Shown here: one piece after another, positions 44,274 to 52,557 of the stretch
How the letters are laid out: each line of letters opens with the position of its first letter
How positions within the stretch are numbered: the stretch's first letter is position 1
NCBI RefSeq assembly: GCF_947495565.1
Contig: NZ_CANLZM010000009.1
Span: forward strand, 124,001 to 188,000
Source: an uncultured Pontibacter sp.
Lineage (GTDB): Bacteria > Bacteroidota > Bacteroidia > Cytophagales > Hymenobacteraceae
DNA length: 64,000 nucleotides
Direction of reading: 5' to 3'
Made by a program: the position numbers and the translations under genes
The notes under the pieces: generated by a model
The model's database searches: none
Seen by the model: the letters and a program-made list of their open reading frames with translations, nothing else
Told to the model about the DNA's origin: nothing

Positions 44274-45638
44274 ATGGCTATAGAAACTATAAACCCTGCC
44301 ACAGGCGAAGTGGTGAAGACATTTACCCCGCATACCCCGGAAGAGGTGAACCAGAAAATAGAGGCCGCAGAAATAGCGTTTCAGGGCTGGCGCGACACCA
44401 GCTTCGTGGAACGCGCCAAACATATGAATAAGCAGGCGGATATAATGGAGGAGGAAGCTGAAAAGTATGGCCGCATTATTTCGCTGGAGATGGGCAAACC
44501 TTTGAAAGATGCCGTTGCTGAGGTAAAGAAATGTGCCCTTGCCTGCCGCTATTACGCAGAAAACGCCGCTGATTTTCTGGCTGATGAAGAAATTGAAACC
44601 AAAGCCTCGCGCAGCCTGATCGCCTTCGAGCCCTTAGGCGTGGTGCTGGCTATCATGCCCTGGAATTTTCCTTTCTGGCAAGCGTATCGTTTTCTGGCCC
44701 CGGCCCTGATGGCTGGCAATGTCGGGCTGCTGAAACACGCTTCCAACGTGCCGCAATGCGCGCTGGCAATTGAGGAGATAATTCAGAAAGCAGGCTTCCC
44801 GGAGAATGTATTCCAGACGCTGCTGATCGGCTCAAAAGAAGTAAATGCCGTAATTGAGCACCCGCACGTAAAAGCGGTGACGTTAACCGGCAGCGAAGGC
44901 GCCGGCTCTAAAGTAGCCGAAAAAGCCGGACAGGAGATCAAGAAAACGGTGCTGGAGCTAGGCGGCAGCGATGCCTTTATCGTGCTGGATGACGCGGACC
45001 TGGAGAAAGCTGCCGAGACAGCGGCAAAGTCGCGGATGGTGAATGCGGGGCAGAGCTGCATTGCCGCTAAGCGCTTTATTGTGGAGGAAAGTATAGCTGA
45101 TGAATTCCTGCAGAAGTTCAAAGCAAAAATGCAAAGCCTGAAAACCGGCGACCCGCTGAATGAGGAGATTGACTATGGCCCGTTAGCCCGCGTAGACTTG
45201 GCCGAAGACCTGGAGAAACAGGTGCAGGAGTCGATAAAGCAAGGCGCTGAGGTAGTGCTGGAAGGTGGCCGTGAGAATAAGAAAAGTGCTTACTTTAAGC
45301 CGATGATCCTGAAGAATGTGCAACCCGGAATGCCTGCCTACGAAGAGGAAATGTTTGGCCCTGTGGCCGCTGTGATGGTGGTAAAAAATGAGGAAGAAGC
45401 CATAACGGTAGCCAACGACTCCCGCTTCGGTCTGGGCGGCGCCGTCTGGACTCAGGACAAGGAGCGCGGCCTGCGGGTGGCCCGAAAAGTAGAAACAGGT
45501 GCCATGTTCGTCAATGCGCTGGTGGCCTCCTCCCCCGAGATGCCCTTCGGCGGCATCAAAAAATCAGGTTACGGCCGTGAGCTTTCCTACCTTGGCATCC
45601 GAGAGTTTGTAAACCAGAAGAGTATTTGGGTGGATTAG
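44274..45638 (+). CDS. NAD(P)-dependent aldehyde dehydrogenase, succinate-semialdehyde type
   Basis: 454 residues. Catalytic Cys262 is in NAGQSCIAAKRF, general-base Glu228 in LELGGSDAF, and the oxyanion Asn131 in PWNFPFWQ. IMPWNFPFW, LTGSEGAGSKVAEKAG and the C-terminal GRELSYLGIREFVN match the GabD/SSADH class, which oxidises succinate semialdehyde. The residue after the Lys site (LLKHASN) fits an NADP-flexible cofactor site. No GABA transaminase neighbour is present. It is single. Confidence 0.88.
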   Translation: MAIETINPATGEVVKTFTPHTPEEVNQKIEAAEIAFQGWRDTSFVERAKHMNKQADIMEEEAEKYGRIISLEMGKPLKDAVAEVKKCALACRYYAENAADFLADEEIETKASRSLIAFEPLGVVLAIMPWNFPFWQAYRFLAPALMAGNVGLLKHASNVPQCALAIEEIIQKAGFPENVFQTLLIGSKEVNAVIEHPHVKAVTLTGSEGAGSKVAEKAGQEIKKTVLELGGSDAFIVLDDADLEKAAETAAKSRMVNAGQSCIAAKRFIVEESIADEFLQKFKAKMQSLKTGDPLNEEIDYGPLARVDLAEDLEKQVQESIKQGAEVVLEGGRENKKSAYFKPMILKNVQPGMPAYEEEMFGPVAAVMVVKNEEEAITVANDSRFGLGGAVWTQDKERGLRVARKVETGAMFVNALVASSPEMPFGGIKKSGYGRELSYLGIREFVNQKSIWVD

Positions 45639-45959
45639 TTTTCTGGTTGTTAGTCGGTTGTTGTGAATCTTCAAAGGTTGGACTGGGGGAGAGTTTAAAG
45701 TTCCAGTTCCAACCACCCCTGCCCCTCCTTGGCCAAGGAGGGGAACTCTGCTGAAGCTCCGTTAGCTTTGTCTATCGAACTGATCCCAGTCTTTCCGTGG
45801 GGGTAGGGGCCCTCGAAAAGAGCGCCTTGTATTGATGCGGTGCCCGCCAAGGGCAGCCGCAGCGCAACGGAAAAGAGGGCCCCTACCCCCGGCAGCTTCA
45901 ATACACAGCGCGATGCGGGAAGAAGAGCCCTCCTGGGCTTGAGGGAGCCAAAGCCAACT
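45639..45959. repeat. Composite palindromic repeat element
   Basis: A gene-free stretch rich in G/C blocks. A 22-bp perfect palindrome at 45722-45743 (CCCCTCCTTGG and its complement) is followed by a long inverted repeat whose arms 45799-45814 and 45875-45890 match over 16 bp. Smaller dyads lie between (TGCCC/GGGCA near 45841-45855). Such CCCCTCC/GGAGGGG modules resemble dispersed palindromic elements of Bacteroidota. I saw only this copy in the window. Confidence 0.6.
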
Positions 45960-46091
45960 ATGAAACAAATAGGTTATAAAGCTGTGGATGTACAGGAGAC
46001 AGAAAGTATAGCTTATGTCAAGTTGCGAGAAGCTGAGGCTAAAGCTTATAGGCACAAGCGGACGCTTGTGCCAGGGAATAACAGGAAATAG
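45960..46091 (+). CDS. Doubtful 43-residue ORF in the repeat region
   Basis: An ATG at 45960 opens a 43-residue frame (MKQIGYKAVDVQETESIAYV and onward), ending at 46091. It is hydrophilic and helical with no known motif. It lies directly after the palindromic repeat, and its last third is the palindrome at 46051, so it could be chance coding on a repeat edge. Confidence 0.2.
   Translation: MKQIGYKAVDVQETESIAYVKLREAEAKAYRHKRTLVPGNNRK
46051..46072. repeat. 10-bp perfect inverted repeat with a 2-bp spacer
   Basis: GGCACAAGCG (46051-46060) and CGCTTGTGCC (46063-46072) are exact complements with a GA spacer. It forms the right part of the repeat cluster. Confidence 0.6.
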
Positions 46092-46122
46092 AGAATAATC
46101 TACAGCACGCCAGCGAAAGCAA

Positions 46123-46887
46123 CTAGCAATACCCTAAAACCTTATACACCACATACCCAGCCATTTCGTGAATGAGGTGATGCCAGCCTTCAAAAGCTAC
46201 GGCACTGGGTATGAAAGTATAATCTGGTGTAAAAACAGGTTCAGAAGAGTAGAAATCAGTGGGGTAGCTGTCGAAGGTTACCCCCGCTTTTTTGAAACAG
46301 CCTTCGGATCGGCGCATGTGGAAGGCTGAGGTTACCAGCAGTACTTTTTTCCAGCTTGGATGCTGCTGCAGCACCTGAGCTGCAAACACCGCGTTTTCGC
46401 GGGTATTTACGGCTCCGGTTTCAACGATCAGGTCCTGCTCCGGCACGCCGGCCAGCAGCATAATTTTCCTTAGCTGCTCCGCCTCCGGCACCATATCATC
46501 CATCAGAAAGCCTTTGCCGCCCGTTATCAGGATCTTATCTACCTTGCCTAAGCGGTACAGCTGCAGCGTGTGCAGAAAGCGGTCGGCCCCTTTGTTGGTG
46601 TGCACGCGGTCAGTTATATCTGGCTTAAAGGAGGTCACCCCCGTCAGCACCACCGCCACATCATACTTGCCCACCTCGCTTACCGGCACCGGCTTTGCCT
46701 CCCAGGCACGCCAAGCCAGATTGTTCAAAAACGGATTGCTGAAGAAAAGGAGCATCGCCAGCGCACTGATCAAACTTATGCGCCGCCATTTACCTGACCT
46801 CAGGAAAACGGCCAGCAAAAGGAGCAGCAATACCCAGACGAGGGGCATCAGCAGAAAATCAAGGGTTTTGGAAAGTATAAAGAACAT
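46123..46887 (-). CDS. YdcF/ElyC (DUF218) envelope protein
   Basis: 254 residues. Two or three N-terminal helices precede the DUF218 core: YDVAVVLTGV, KVDKILITGGKGFLMDD, VPEAEQLRKIMLLAGVPEQDLIVETGAVNTRENAVFAAQVL and VLLVTSAFHMRRSEGCFKKAG. ElyC and SanA relatives affect peptidoglycan and envelope integrity and polyprenyl lipid use. A 26-residue membrane peptide ORF ends 3 bp upstream. Confidence 0.88.
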   Translation of the reverse strand: MFFILSKTLDFLLMPLVWVLLLLLLAVFLRSGKWRRISLISALAMLLFFSNPFLNNLAWRAWEAKPVPVSEVGKYDVAVVLTGVTSFKPDITDRVHTNKGADRFLHTLQLYRLGKVDKILITGGKGFLMDDMVPEAEQLRKIMLLAGVPEQDLIVETGAVNTRENAVFAAQVLQQHPSWKKVLLVTSAFHMRRSEGCFKKAGVTFDSYPTDFYSSEPVFTPDYTFIPSAVAFEGWHHLIHEMAGYVVYKVLGYC

Positions 46888-46890
46888 GGC

Positions 46891-46971
46891 TCAGAATAAA
46901 AACCAAAGCAGCAGAAACACCAGCACAATCGCCAGCAAGGCGTAAAGGTCTTTGTGTATCTTAGGTTTCAT
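46891..46971 (-). CDS. 26-residue single-helix membrane peptide
   Basis: A complete ORF below usual size limits: ATG at 46971, TGA at 46891-46893. It has a basic start (MKPKIHKDLYA) and then an unbroken 16-residue hydrophobic helix (LLAIVLVFLLLWFLF). The stop is 3 bp from the YdcF start codon, which is the spacing of a translationally coupled leader gene. Charge asymmetry predicts N-in topology. Small membrane proteins of this size are often overlooked; selection on it is not shown. Confidence 0.45.
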   Translation of the reverse strand: MKPKIHKDLYALLAIVLVFLLLWFLF

Positions 46972-47037
46972 TTAGGTTCATACTTTGGCGGCGGCAAGTT
47001 AGGAAAGTATGACTAAAGTATAAAACCGCACCTGCGC

Positions 47038-47259
47038 CTAAAAGAACTTCCGGAAAAGCCACAGCGCCAGCGAGAGCAGGATGCTGAGCAGAATCATACT
47101 GGTGATGGGCGCATAAAAACGCATGTTCTTCTTCTCCACCCGAATGTCACCGGGCAGGTTTCCGAACCAGCTGAACTTGTCGCCAGCCAGCCATACTACC
47201 AGCCCGATCACGACAAGTATAACTCCTAAGATAACAATGGTCTTCCCGATTGGCTGCAT
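47038..47259 (-). CDS. DUF2905 family membrane protein
   Basis: 73 residues with two helices: GKTIVILGVILVVIGLVVWLAG and SMILLSILLSLALWLFRK. The middle segment FSWFGNLPGDIRVEKKNMRFYAPITS is the family signature. Its function is unknown, but it is small, conserved and in the inner membrane. It lies downstream of the barrel gene on the same strand. Confidence 0.9.
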   Translation of the reverse strand: MQPIGKTIVILGVILVVIGLVVWLAGDKFSWFGNLPGDIRVEKKNMRFYAPITSMILLSILLSLALWLFRKFF

Positions 47260-47299
47260 CTGGTTTTCGGATGGTTACTGCCCCAATATACGGGGTTTA

Positions 47300-47899
47300 T
47301 CAGAATCCTGCACGCACGCCTATGGCAAAACTCATGATATCCCAAGCGGTAAGCGTAGGGTCCTTTACGGCAGACGTTACGATCAGGTCGTAGGTCCCTA
47401 CCTCTCCGTATAAAGTCAGTTGTTTAATAGTTCGGCTGTTGCTGATCGGGTGGTGCAGTTCTGCTCCCAATCCACCGGTAATGCGCAGGCTGCTGGTCCA
47501 CCAGTAGTAGTTCTTTGGGTAAGAACTGTCCCAGGAGGTAGAGAACTGATCCCGGAAATAATAGCTCAGGCCCAGGTTCATACGCAGGGGCGTCAGTTTA
47601 TACTTCTCGCTCAGTTCAATTCTTTTAATGGGCTTGTAAATTCCTCGGATAGTGAGCAGGTGCAGTACTTCTTCGGCATCGAGCTTCGGCACAAAACCAT
47701 ACAGCAGTTCGGCGTTTACCTTGTCCTGCGCAAAGCTATAGTTAGGGCCAAAAGCAAACATGCCCACGTTACCGGCAAACTGCAGCGTCAGGGCATCAGG
47801 GGCGTACCATTTGCGGGCATCAGCGCTTTCCTCCTGCGCCAAAGTATAATGAGACAGGCTAAGCAGGAAAAGTATGGGTAAAAGTAGTTTTATCTTCAT
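47300..47899 (-). CDS. Hypothetical outer-membrane protein
   Basis: 199 residues with a signal peptide (MKIKLLLPILFLLSLSHYTL, cleavage near LAQ). Strand-like segments are DALTLQFAGNVGMFAFGPNYSF, VNAELLYGFVP, LTIRGIYKPIKRI, LTPLRMNLGLSYYFRDQF and LYGEVGTYDLIVTS. The protein ends IMSFAIGVRAGF, with a terminal aromatic residue as in barrels. It follows the metallophosphoesterase gene by 11 bp and is likely cotranscribed. No family name is visible. Confidence 0.7.
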   Translation of the reverse strand: MKIKLLLPILFLLSLSHYTLAQEESADARKWYAPDALTLQFAGNVGMFAFGPNYSFAQDKVNAELLYGFVPKLDAEEVLHLLTIRGIYKPIKRIELSEKYKLTPLRMNLGLSYYFRDQFSTSWDSSYPKNYYWWTSSLRITGGLGAELHHPISNSRTIKQLTLYGEVGTYDLIVTSAVKDPTLTAWDIMSFAIGVRAGF

Positions 47900-47910
47900 C
47901 GGTTCGGGTG

Positions 47911-48735
47911 CTAAATTTTAACGCGCTCAAAGCTTACCTCATCGCCTGCCACTGTAAACACGATGTACTCCAGCTTTTCGGTAGCGGCTGTTTCCAGCAC
48001 GGGCACCTGCTCCCCAAAAGGAAAATGATACTTAAAGTTATGGTTGTGGCCATGCAGAGAGTAGGTTACATTATACTGGTTCATGAGCTGCCCATACCGC
48101 ACCGCGTTCTCTTCCCCAAACTCATTGTTGGTGGGTGGGATGTGTGAGATCACAAAGATGTTGTCATACCCTTCAGAAGCCTTCAGCTCCGCTTCCAGCC
48201 AATCCAGGTTGGGCACTTGTTTATCGAACTCCAGGTAGTTGGTGTTTAGAAGTATAAACCTGCTGTTCCCCACGCCGAAGCTAATGTCGTAGTCCCCGTA
48301 CATAGCCGTAAACACCTCTTTGCCATTATTGATGGCGTCATGGTTGCCAACCACGGCTACATAAGGCACATTAAGGGTTTTAAAATCCTCGTGCACCAGC
48401 TTGAATTCTTTTGTCAGGCCGAAGTCTGTCAGGTCACCTCCGATCAGCACAAAGTCGATATCGTTTCGCTGGCTGATGTGCGCCACCAGTTTCTCATTCT
48501 CCTCATAAAAGCCTTGCGTATCGGCTGTCAGCACAAAGCGCAAGGTGTCGTCAGGAGCTATGTTAAGGGCGTTGATTCTAGCTATGTTACGGCCGTTAAT
48601 GTTCTTCTCGTCTTCGTCCAGCCGTATCTCATAAGGGCTGTACTCAAACTCCTCGCAAGCCTGGTTCAGTAAGGCCAGCGATAATATACCCGCAGCTAAA
48701 AAGCCCCGGCTATACCACTTTCTTTTAGTAAGCAT
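47911..48735 (-). CDS. Metallophosphoesterase lipoprotein
   Basis: 274 residues with lipobox LNQAC (Cys27). The calcineurin-like metal motifs are in order: TADTQGF (Asp72), IGGDLTDFG (Asp101), VVGNHD (Asn131, His132), ISHIPPT and LHGHNHNF. A phosphodiesterase or phosphatase role outside the cytoplasm is likely, substrate unknown. It is the first gene of a short minus-strand operon with the barrel-like gene. Confidence 0.88.
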   Translation of the reverse strand: MLTKRKWYSRGFLAAGILSLALLNQACEEFEYSPYEIRLDEDEKNINGRNIARINALNIAPDDTLRFVLTADTQGFYEENEKLVAHISQRNDIDFVLIGGDLTDFGLTKEFKLVHEDFKTLNVPYVAVVGNHDAINNGKEVFTAMYGDYDISFGVGNSRFILLNTNYLEFDKQVPNLDWLEAELKASEGYDNIFVISHIPPTNNEFGEENAVRYGQLMNQYNVTYSLHGHNHNFKYHFPFGEQVPVLETAATEKLEYIVFTVAGDEVSFERVKI

Positions 48736-49039
48736 GTTTTTCGTTGTCGTAGTTTTCCATTCAATTTTACCTGAATTTGGATGGGAATGTTTAGTACTTA
48801 AATCGCTATGTTTATAACTATATGCTCAATAATATGAATATAATTTTAAGGCCATACTTGTATACTGAGCAGCAGTACACCCGCTACACGATTGTGTTAA
48901 TCTAACCCACAACAGTCAGGAGCTGAAGATGTTTTTTCCTGCTGCCCAGGAGTTGGTATAAGTGCAGATTTTATTCGCAGATGAGGCTTAAAAGCAGTAA
49001 ATTTGACTTCTGTTGAAACTCCATTAAACCTCTATTAGC
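48736..49039. other. Divergent intergenic region before topoisomerase III
   Basis: 304 bp, AT-rich, no ORF that looks coding. A TAAATTTG box at 48998-49005 matches the -7 consensus and lies 34 bp before the TTG start of topB, without a clear -33 box. Confidence 0.35.
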
Positions 49040-51490
49040 TTGAAAGTCTGTATTGCTGAGAAACCGAGTGTTGCCCGCGAGATTGCCATGGTAATTGGTG
49101 CCAAGGCAAAGAAAGATGGCTACTATGAAGGCAATGGCTACCAGGTTACCTGGACCTTCGGGCATTTCTGCACCCTGCGCGAGCCCGACGATTACCGCCC
49201 CGAGTGGAAGCGCTGGAGCCTGTACGACCTGCCGATGCTGCCCGAAAAGTATGGCATTAAGCTGATGAAGGACAGTGGCGTGCAGAAACAGTTTAAGATC
49301 ATCAAGCAGCTGCTCGATAAAGCTGACGAGGTAATTAACTGCGGCGACGCCGGCCAGGAAGGAGAAGTGATTCAGCGCTGGGTACTGACCGAGGCAAACT
49401 ACAGAAAGCCTTTTAAGCGCCTCTGGATTTCTTCGCTCACAGAGGATGCCATACGCCAGGGTTTTGCAAAACTAAAAGAAGGCTCTGAGTTCGACTCCCT
49501 TTACCAGGCAGGCAAGAGCCGCGCCATCGGCGACTGGCTGCTGGGCCTGAACGCCACGCGCCTGTTTACCCTGAAGTATGCCAATGGCAGCCGGCAAACA
49601 CTTTCTATCGGGAGGGTGCAGACGCCTACGCTTGCCATGTTGGTTACCCGCCACCACGAGATCGCCAATTTTGTGCCGCAACCGTTTTGGGAGCTTAAAA
49701 CCATTTACCGCGACACCACCTTCTCCAGCACCAACGGCCGCTTCCAGAAGGAAGAGGAGGCGCAGAAGATCATGGAGGCCATTAAGCAGGACGAACTGAC
49801 GATTACAGATGTAGAGACGAAGAAAGGCACGGAGTCTCCGCCAAAGCTATTCGACCTGACCTCGCTGCAGATCGAGTGCAACAACAAACTCAGCCTATCG
49901 GCCGATGAGACACTGAAAACGGTGCAAAGCCTTTATGAGAAAAAGGTAGTTTCTTACCCTCGCGTGGATACCACGTTTCTGCCAGATGATATTTACCCGA
50001 AGATTCCGGGCATCCTGCAGGGCCTGAGCAACTACAGACAAGAAGTGGAGCCGCTGCTACAGAGCAAAATCCGAAAGACAAAAAAAGTATTCAACAACAA
50101 TAAAGTAACCGACCACCACGCCATTATCCCCACGGGTGCGTCGGCAGGCAGCCTGTATGGCCGCGAGGCGGATGTGTACGATATTATCACGCGCCGCTTT
50201 ATCGCCGCTTTTTACCCGGACTGTATTGTGAGCAACACCACTGTGATGGCAGAGTCGGCGGGTTATACTTTCAGGGTGCGCGGAAAGCAGATTTTAGATC
50301 CGGGTTGGCGCGTAATTTACGGTGCTGACGACGTAAAATCGTCTGATGCCCCTGCCAGCAAGGATGGCAAAGAGGAAGAGGAAGCTTCCGGCGTATTACC
50401 GCACTTCGAGAAAGGCGAGCATGGCCCGCATGAGCCGCTGCTGGAAAAGAAAATGACCAATCCGCCTAAAGACTACACAGAGGCTACCCTGCTGCGCGCC
50501 ATGGAAACGGCAGGCAGGCAGGTGGAGGACGATGAGTTGAAAGAGGCGCTGAAGGAAAACGGAATAGGACGGCCTTCTACCCGTGCCGCCATTATCGAAA
50601 CGCTGTTTAAGCGCCAGTACATCCGCAAGGAGAAAAAGAAAATCGTGCCTACCCAGATGGGCATAGACCTGATTGGGGTGATTAAGAACGAAACCCTGAA
50701 GTCGGCGGAGATGACCGGGCAGTGGGAGCGCAAACTGCGGCAGATAGAAGGCGGAGAATTTAAGGCAGAGGCTTTTCTGCAGGAACTGCAGAATTTTGTG
50801 ATGAGCCTGGTGCAGGAAGTAAAGTATGACCGCGCCACGGTAACGCTGGAGCCACAGCAGGAAGAAAAAAAACAGTCTTCCAAAAGCACAAAGACCAGCC
50901 CCCCAGCCAAACCAGCCCCAAAAAAAGAACCTGCTCCTGCTCAAGGGCTTGGCTCCTGCCCTGCCTGCCAGCAAGGGTATATACTAAAAGGCTCGAAGGC
51001 CTATGGCTGCATCCGGTACAAAGAAGGCTGCCGTTTTCTTATCCCTATTACCCAATACGGAAAAGAACTTACAGAAAAGCAAGTACAGGCATTGTTAAGC
51101 AAAGGCAAAACACCAACCATAAAAGGCTTTAAGGCAGATAATGGCGAGAGCTTCGATGGTGTTCTAAAACTTAACGATACGCAGCAACTGGTTGTGGAGC
51201 AGGTGGAGAAAAGCGCTCCCAAAGATCCTTTTGAAGTATGCCCGCGCTGTAAACAAGGTAAATTACTAAAAGGCAAAGCGGCATACGGCTGCAGCAGGTT
51301 CAGAGAAGGATGCCAGTTTGTAGTGCCTTTTGAAATGGGAGGCAAACAACTGACTGATAAGCAAATCACCTCGCTGCTACTGAAAGGCAAAACCCCGAAA
51401 ATCAAAGGCTTTATCTCCCAAAAAACCGGCGAGCCCTTTGATGCTTCTCTTATCTTAAATGAGCAGCACCAGGTAGTTTACCAGTTCTAA
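49040..51490 (+). CDS. topB: DNA topoisomerase III (type IA)
   Basis: 816 residues. The TTG at 49040 is the start: the family's N-terminus KVCIAEKPSVAREIA begins at the second codon, and an in-frame TAA lies 15 bp upstream with no ATG between. The TOPRIM domain has INCGDAGQEGE. The catalytic tyrosine is Tyr306 in VSYPRVDT. ENGIGRPSTRAAIIE is the type IA hinge motif. After a Lys/Pro/Ser-rich linker come two C-terminal repeats with CPACQQGYILKGSKAYGCIRYKEGC and CPRCKQGKLLKGKAAYGCSRFREGC, zinc-ribbon-like single-strand DNA-binding modules. It relaxes DNA and unlinks replication or recombination intermediates. Confidence 0.93.
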   Translation: MKVCIAEKPSVAREIAMVIGAKAKKDGYYEGNGYQVTWTFGHFCTLREPDDYRPEWKRWSLYDLPMLPEKYGIKLMKDSGVQKQFKIIKQLLDKADEVINCGDAGQEGEVIQRWVLTEANYRKPFKRLWISSLTEDAIRQGFAKLKEGSEFDSLYQAGKSRAIGDWLLGLNATRLFTLKYANGSRQTLSIGRVQTPTLAMLVTRHHEIANFVPQPFWELKTIYRDTTFSSTNGRFQKEEEAQKIMEAIKQDELTITDVETKKGTESPPKLFDLTSLQIECNNKLSLSADETLKTVQSLYEKKVVSYPRVDTTFLPDDIYPKIPGILQGLSNYRQEVEPLLQSKIRKTKKVFNNNKVTDHHAIIPTGASAGSLYGREADVYDIITRRFIAAFYPDCIVSNTTVMAESAGYTFRVRGKQILDPGWRVIYGADDVKSSDAPASKDGKEEEEASGVLPHFEKGEHGPHEPLLEKKMTNPPKDYTEATLLRAMETAGRQVEDDELKEALKENGIGRPSTRAAIIETLFKRQYIRKEKKKIVPTQMGIDLIGVIKNETLKSAEMTGQWERKLRQIEGGEFKAEAFLQELQNFVMSLVQEVKYDRATVTLEPQQEEKKQSSKSTKTSPPAKPAPKKEPAPAQGLGSCPACQQGYILKGSKAYGCIRYKEGCRFLIPITQYGKELTEKQVQALLSKGKTPTIKGFKADNGESFDGVLKLNDTQQLVVEQVEKSAPKDPFEVCPRCKQGKLLKGKAAYGCSRFREGCQFVVPFEMGGKQLTDKQITSLLLKGKTPKIKGFISQKTGEPFDASLILNEQHQVVYQF

Positions 51491-51529
51491 TATTTGCTGA
51501 AGCACCTTATACAATGGCATTTAACAGAA

Positions 51530-51559
51530 AGAGCGGCCAAGGTTAACCTTAGCCGCTCT
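51530..51559. terminator. Hairpin between topB and the lipoprotein gene
   Basis: AGAGCGGC (51530-51537) and GCCGCTCT (51552-51559) with an inner AAGGTT/AACCTT extension form a stem between convergent genes ending at 51490 and 51588. Confidence 0.65.
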
Positions 51560-51587
51560 AACAGGGAAAGTATAAATTTTATATTTT

Positions 51588-51989
51588 TTACTTTACGTTA
51601 ACTGTTACCTCCTGTGTGCTCAGGTTAGTGCGCTTATCAGAGGCCGCTACCTGAAGCTTATAAGTGCCCGGTGCAATTCCGCTAATATTAAGTGTGGTAT
51701 CAAACTCTACCACTTTTTTGCCTGGCTTAGTATCAAAGTTAAGAACAGCTTTCTCAGCCGACTCCCCTTTCAAGGTAAACTCCAGGTAATTTACTTCGTC
51801 TTTGTCGACGGCAGTAATGTTAACGCGTAAACCGCCTACAGCAGTAATAGCTTGATTTTTACCGGGGTTGTTGATTGTTAAGCTTGGGGTAGAACCGTCA
51901 GGCTGCATGCTCCCACCTTCAAAAATATCCTCACATGCTGTCAACATCGCAACAGCACCCAGAGAGGCAAGCATTGTTCTAAGTTTCAT
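51588..51989 (-). CDS. Ig-like-domain lipoprotein
   Basis: 133 residues from the ATG at 51989 (MKLRTMLASLGAVAMLTAC); the longer frame lacks a signal before that point. The lipobox is MLTAC. The mature domain is a single Ig-like beta sandwich: TPSLTINNPGKNQAITAVGGLRVNITAVD, EVNYLEFTLKGE, KVVEFDTTLNISGIAPGTYKLQVAASD and QEVTVNVK. This type (DUF4625-like) is frequent in Bacteroidota surface lipoproteins. Binding partner unknown. Confidence 0.75.
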   Translation of the reverse strand: MKLRTMLASLGAVAMLTACEDIFEGGSMQPDGSTPSLTINNPGKNQAITAVGGLRVNITAVDKDEVNYLEFTLKGESAEKAVLNFDTKPGKKVVEFDTTLNISGIAPGTYKLQVAASDKRTNLSTQEVTVNVK

Positions 51990-52557
51990 AGGTAAATTGG
52001 CTAAAAGTCTTTGCTCTGATTTGGTGGGCAACAAGAAATTTGTACTCTTTGGTTCATACTTGCTTGAAACCCACGCCATCATCACACTTCAAAATTATAA
52101 AACGCGCTTCTATATAGCAAACACTTTCACGTTAAATGTTACAATTTTACACTTCAAACAAATTGCAAAGAAACGTATTAAACAAACCATAACTATGTGA
52201 TAACATAAATATTAACCAAGCACAATATCATTTAACGCTAGAACACCACACCAATCCAATAACCCTAAAGTTCAATTAATATCAACTTGAAATTAGAATC
52301 GTACATCTGTTGTGCAAGGGTTGAAATTGCACAGCTCCACATAAAGATCGGATTATCGGCTAGTTTCAATAAAAATGCCAGGAAAATAGGCTATTAAAAC
52401 AAGGAGGTTAAGAGTTTAAAAGCAGGGATATTATAGGGATAATATAACATATCATCCTGGCCGTCGTAAAAAAGCACGTCGCAAGTATTTAATATCTTAT
52501 ACTTCCGGCAAACGTTCTTAAACGCAGATAACATCTTTAAATTAAAACAATTAACCT
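51990..52557. other. 568-bp AT-rich region upstream of the SWFGD protein
   Basis: No credible ORF. Two small inverted repeats could be operators: TGTGCAA/TTGCACA at 52311-52317 / 52327-52333, and ATATTAT/ATAATAT at 52428-52434 / 52439-52445. An AAGGAGG near 52401 is a Shine-Dalgarno look-alike without a start. The leader of the next gene is A-rich, as usual. Confidence 0.35.

Noticed and set aside
44210-44431. 73-codon frame over the aldehyde dehydrogenase start
   Set aside because: It is out of frame with a confident enzyme gene.
45840-45959. N-terminal part of an 83-codon frame
   Set aside because: It crosses the inverted-repeat arms, so the coding look is a repeat artefact.
52401-52408. 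Shine-Dalgarno-like AAGGAGGT
   Set aside because: It is about 150 bp from any start and Bacteroidota rarely use such sites.
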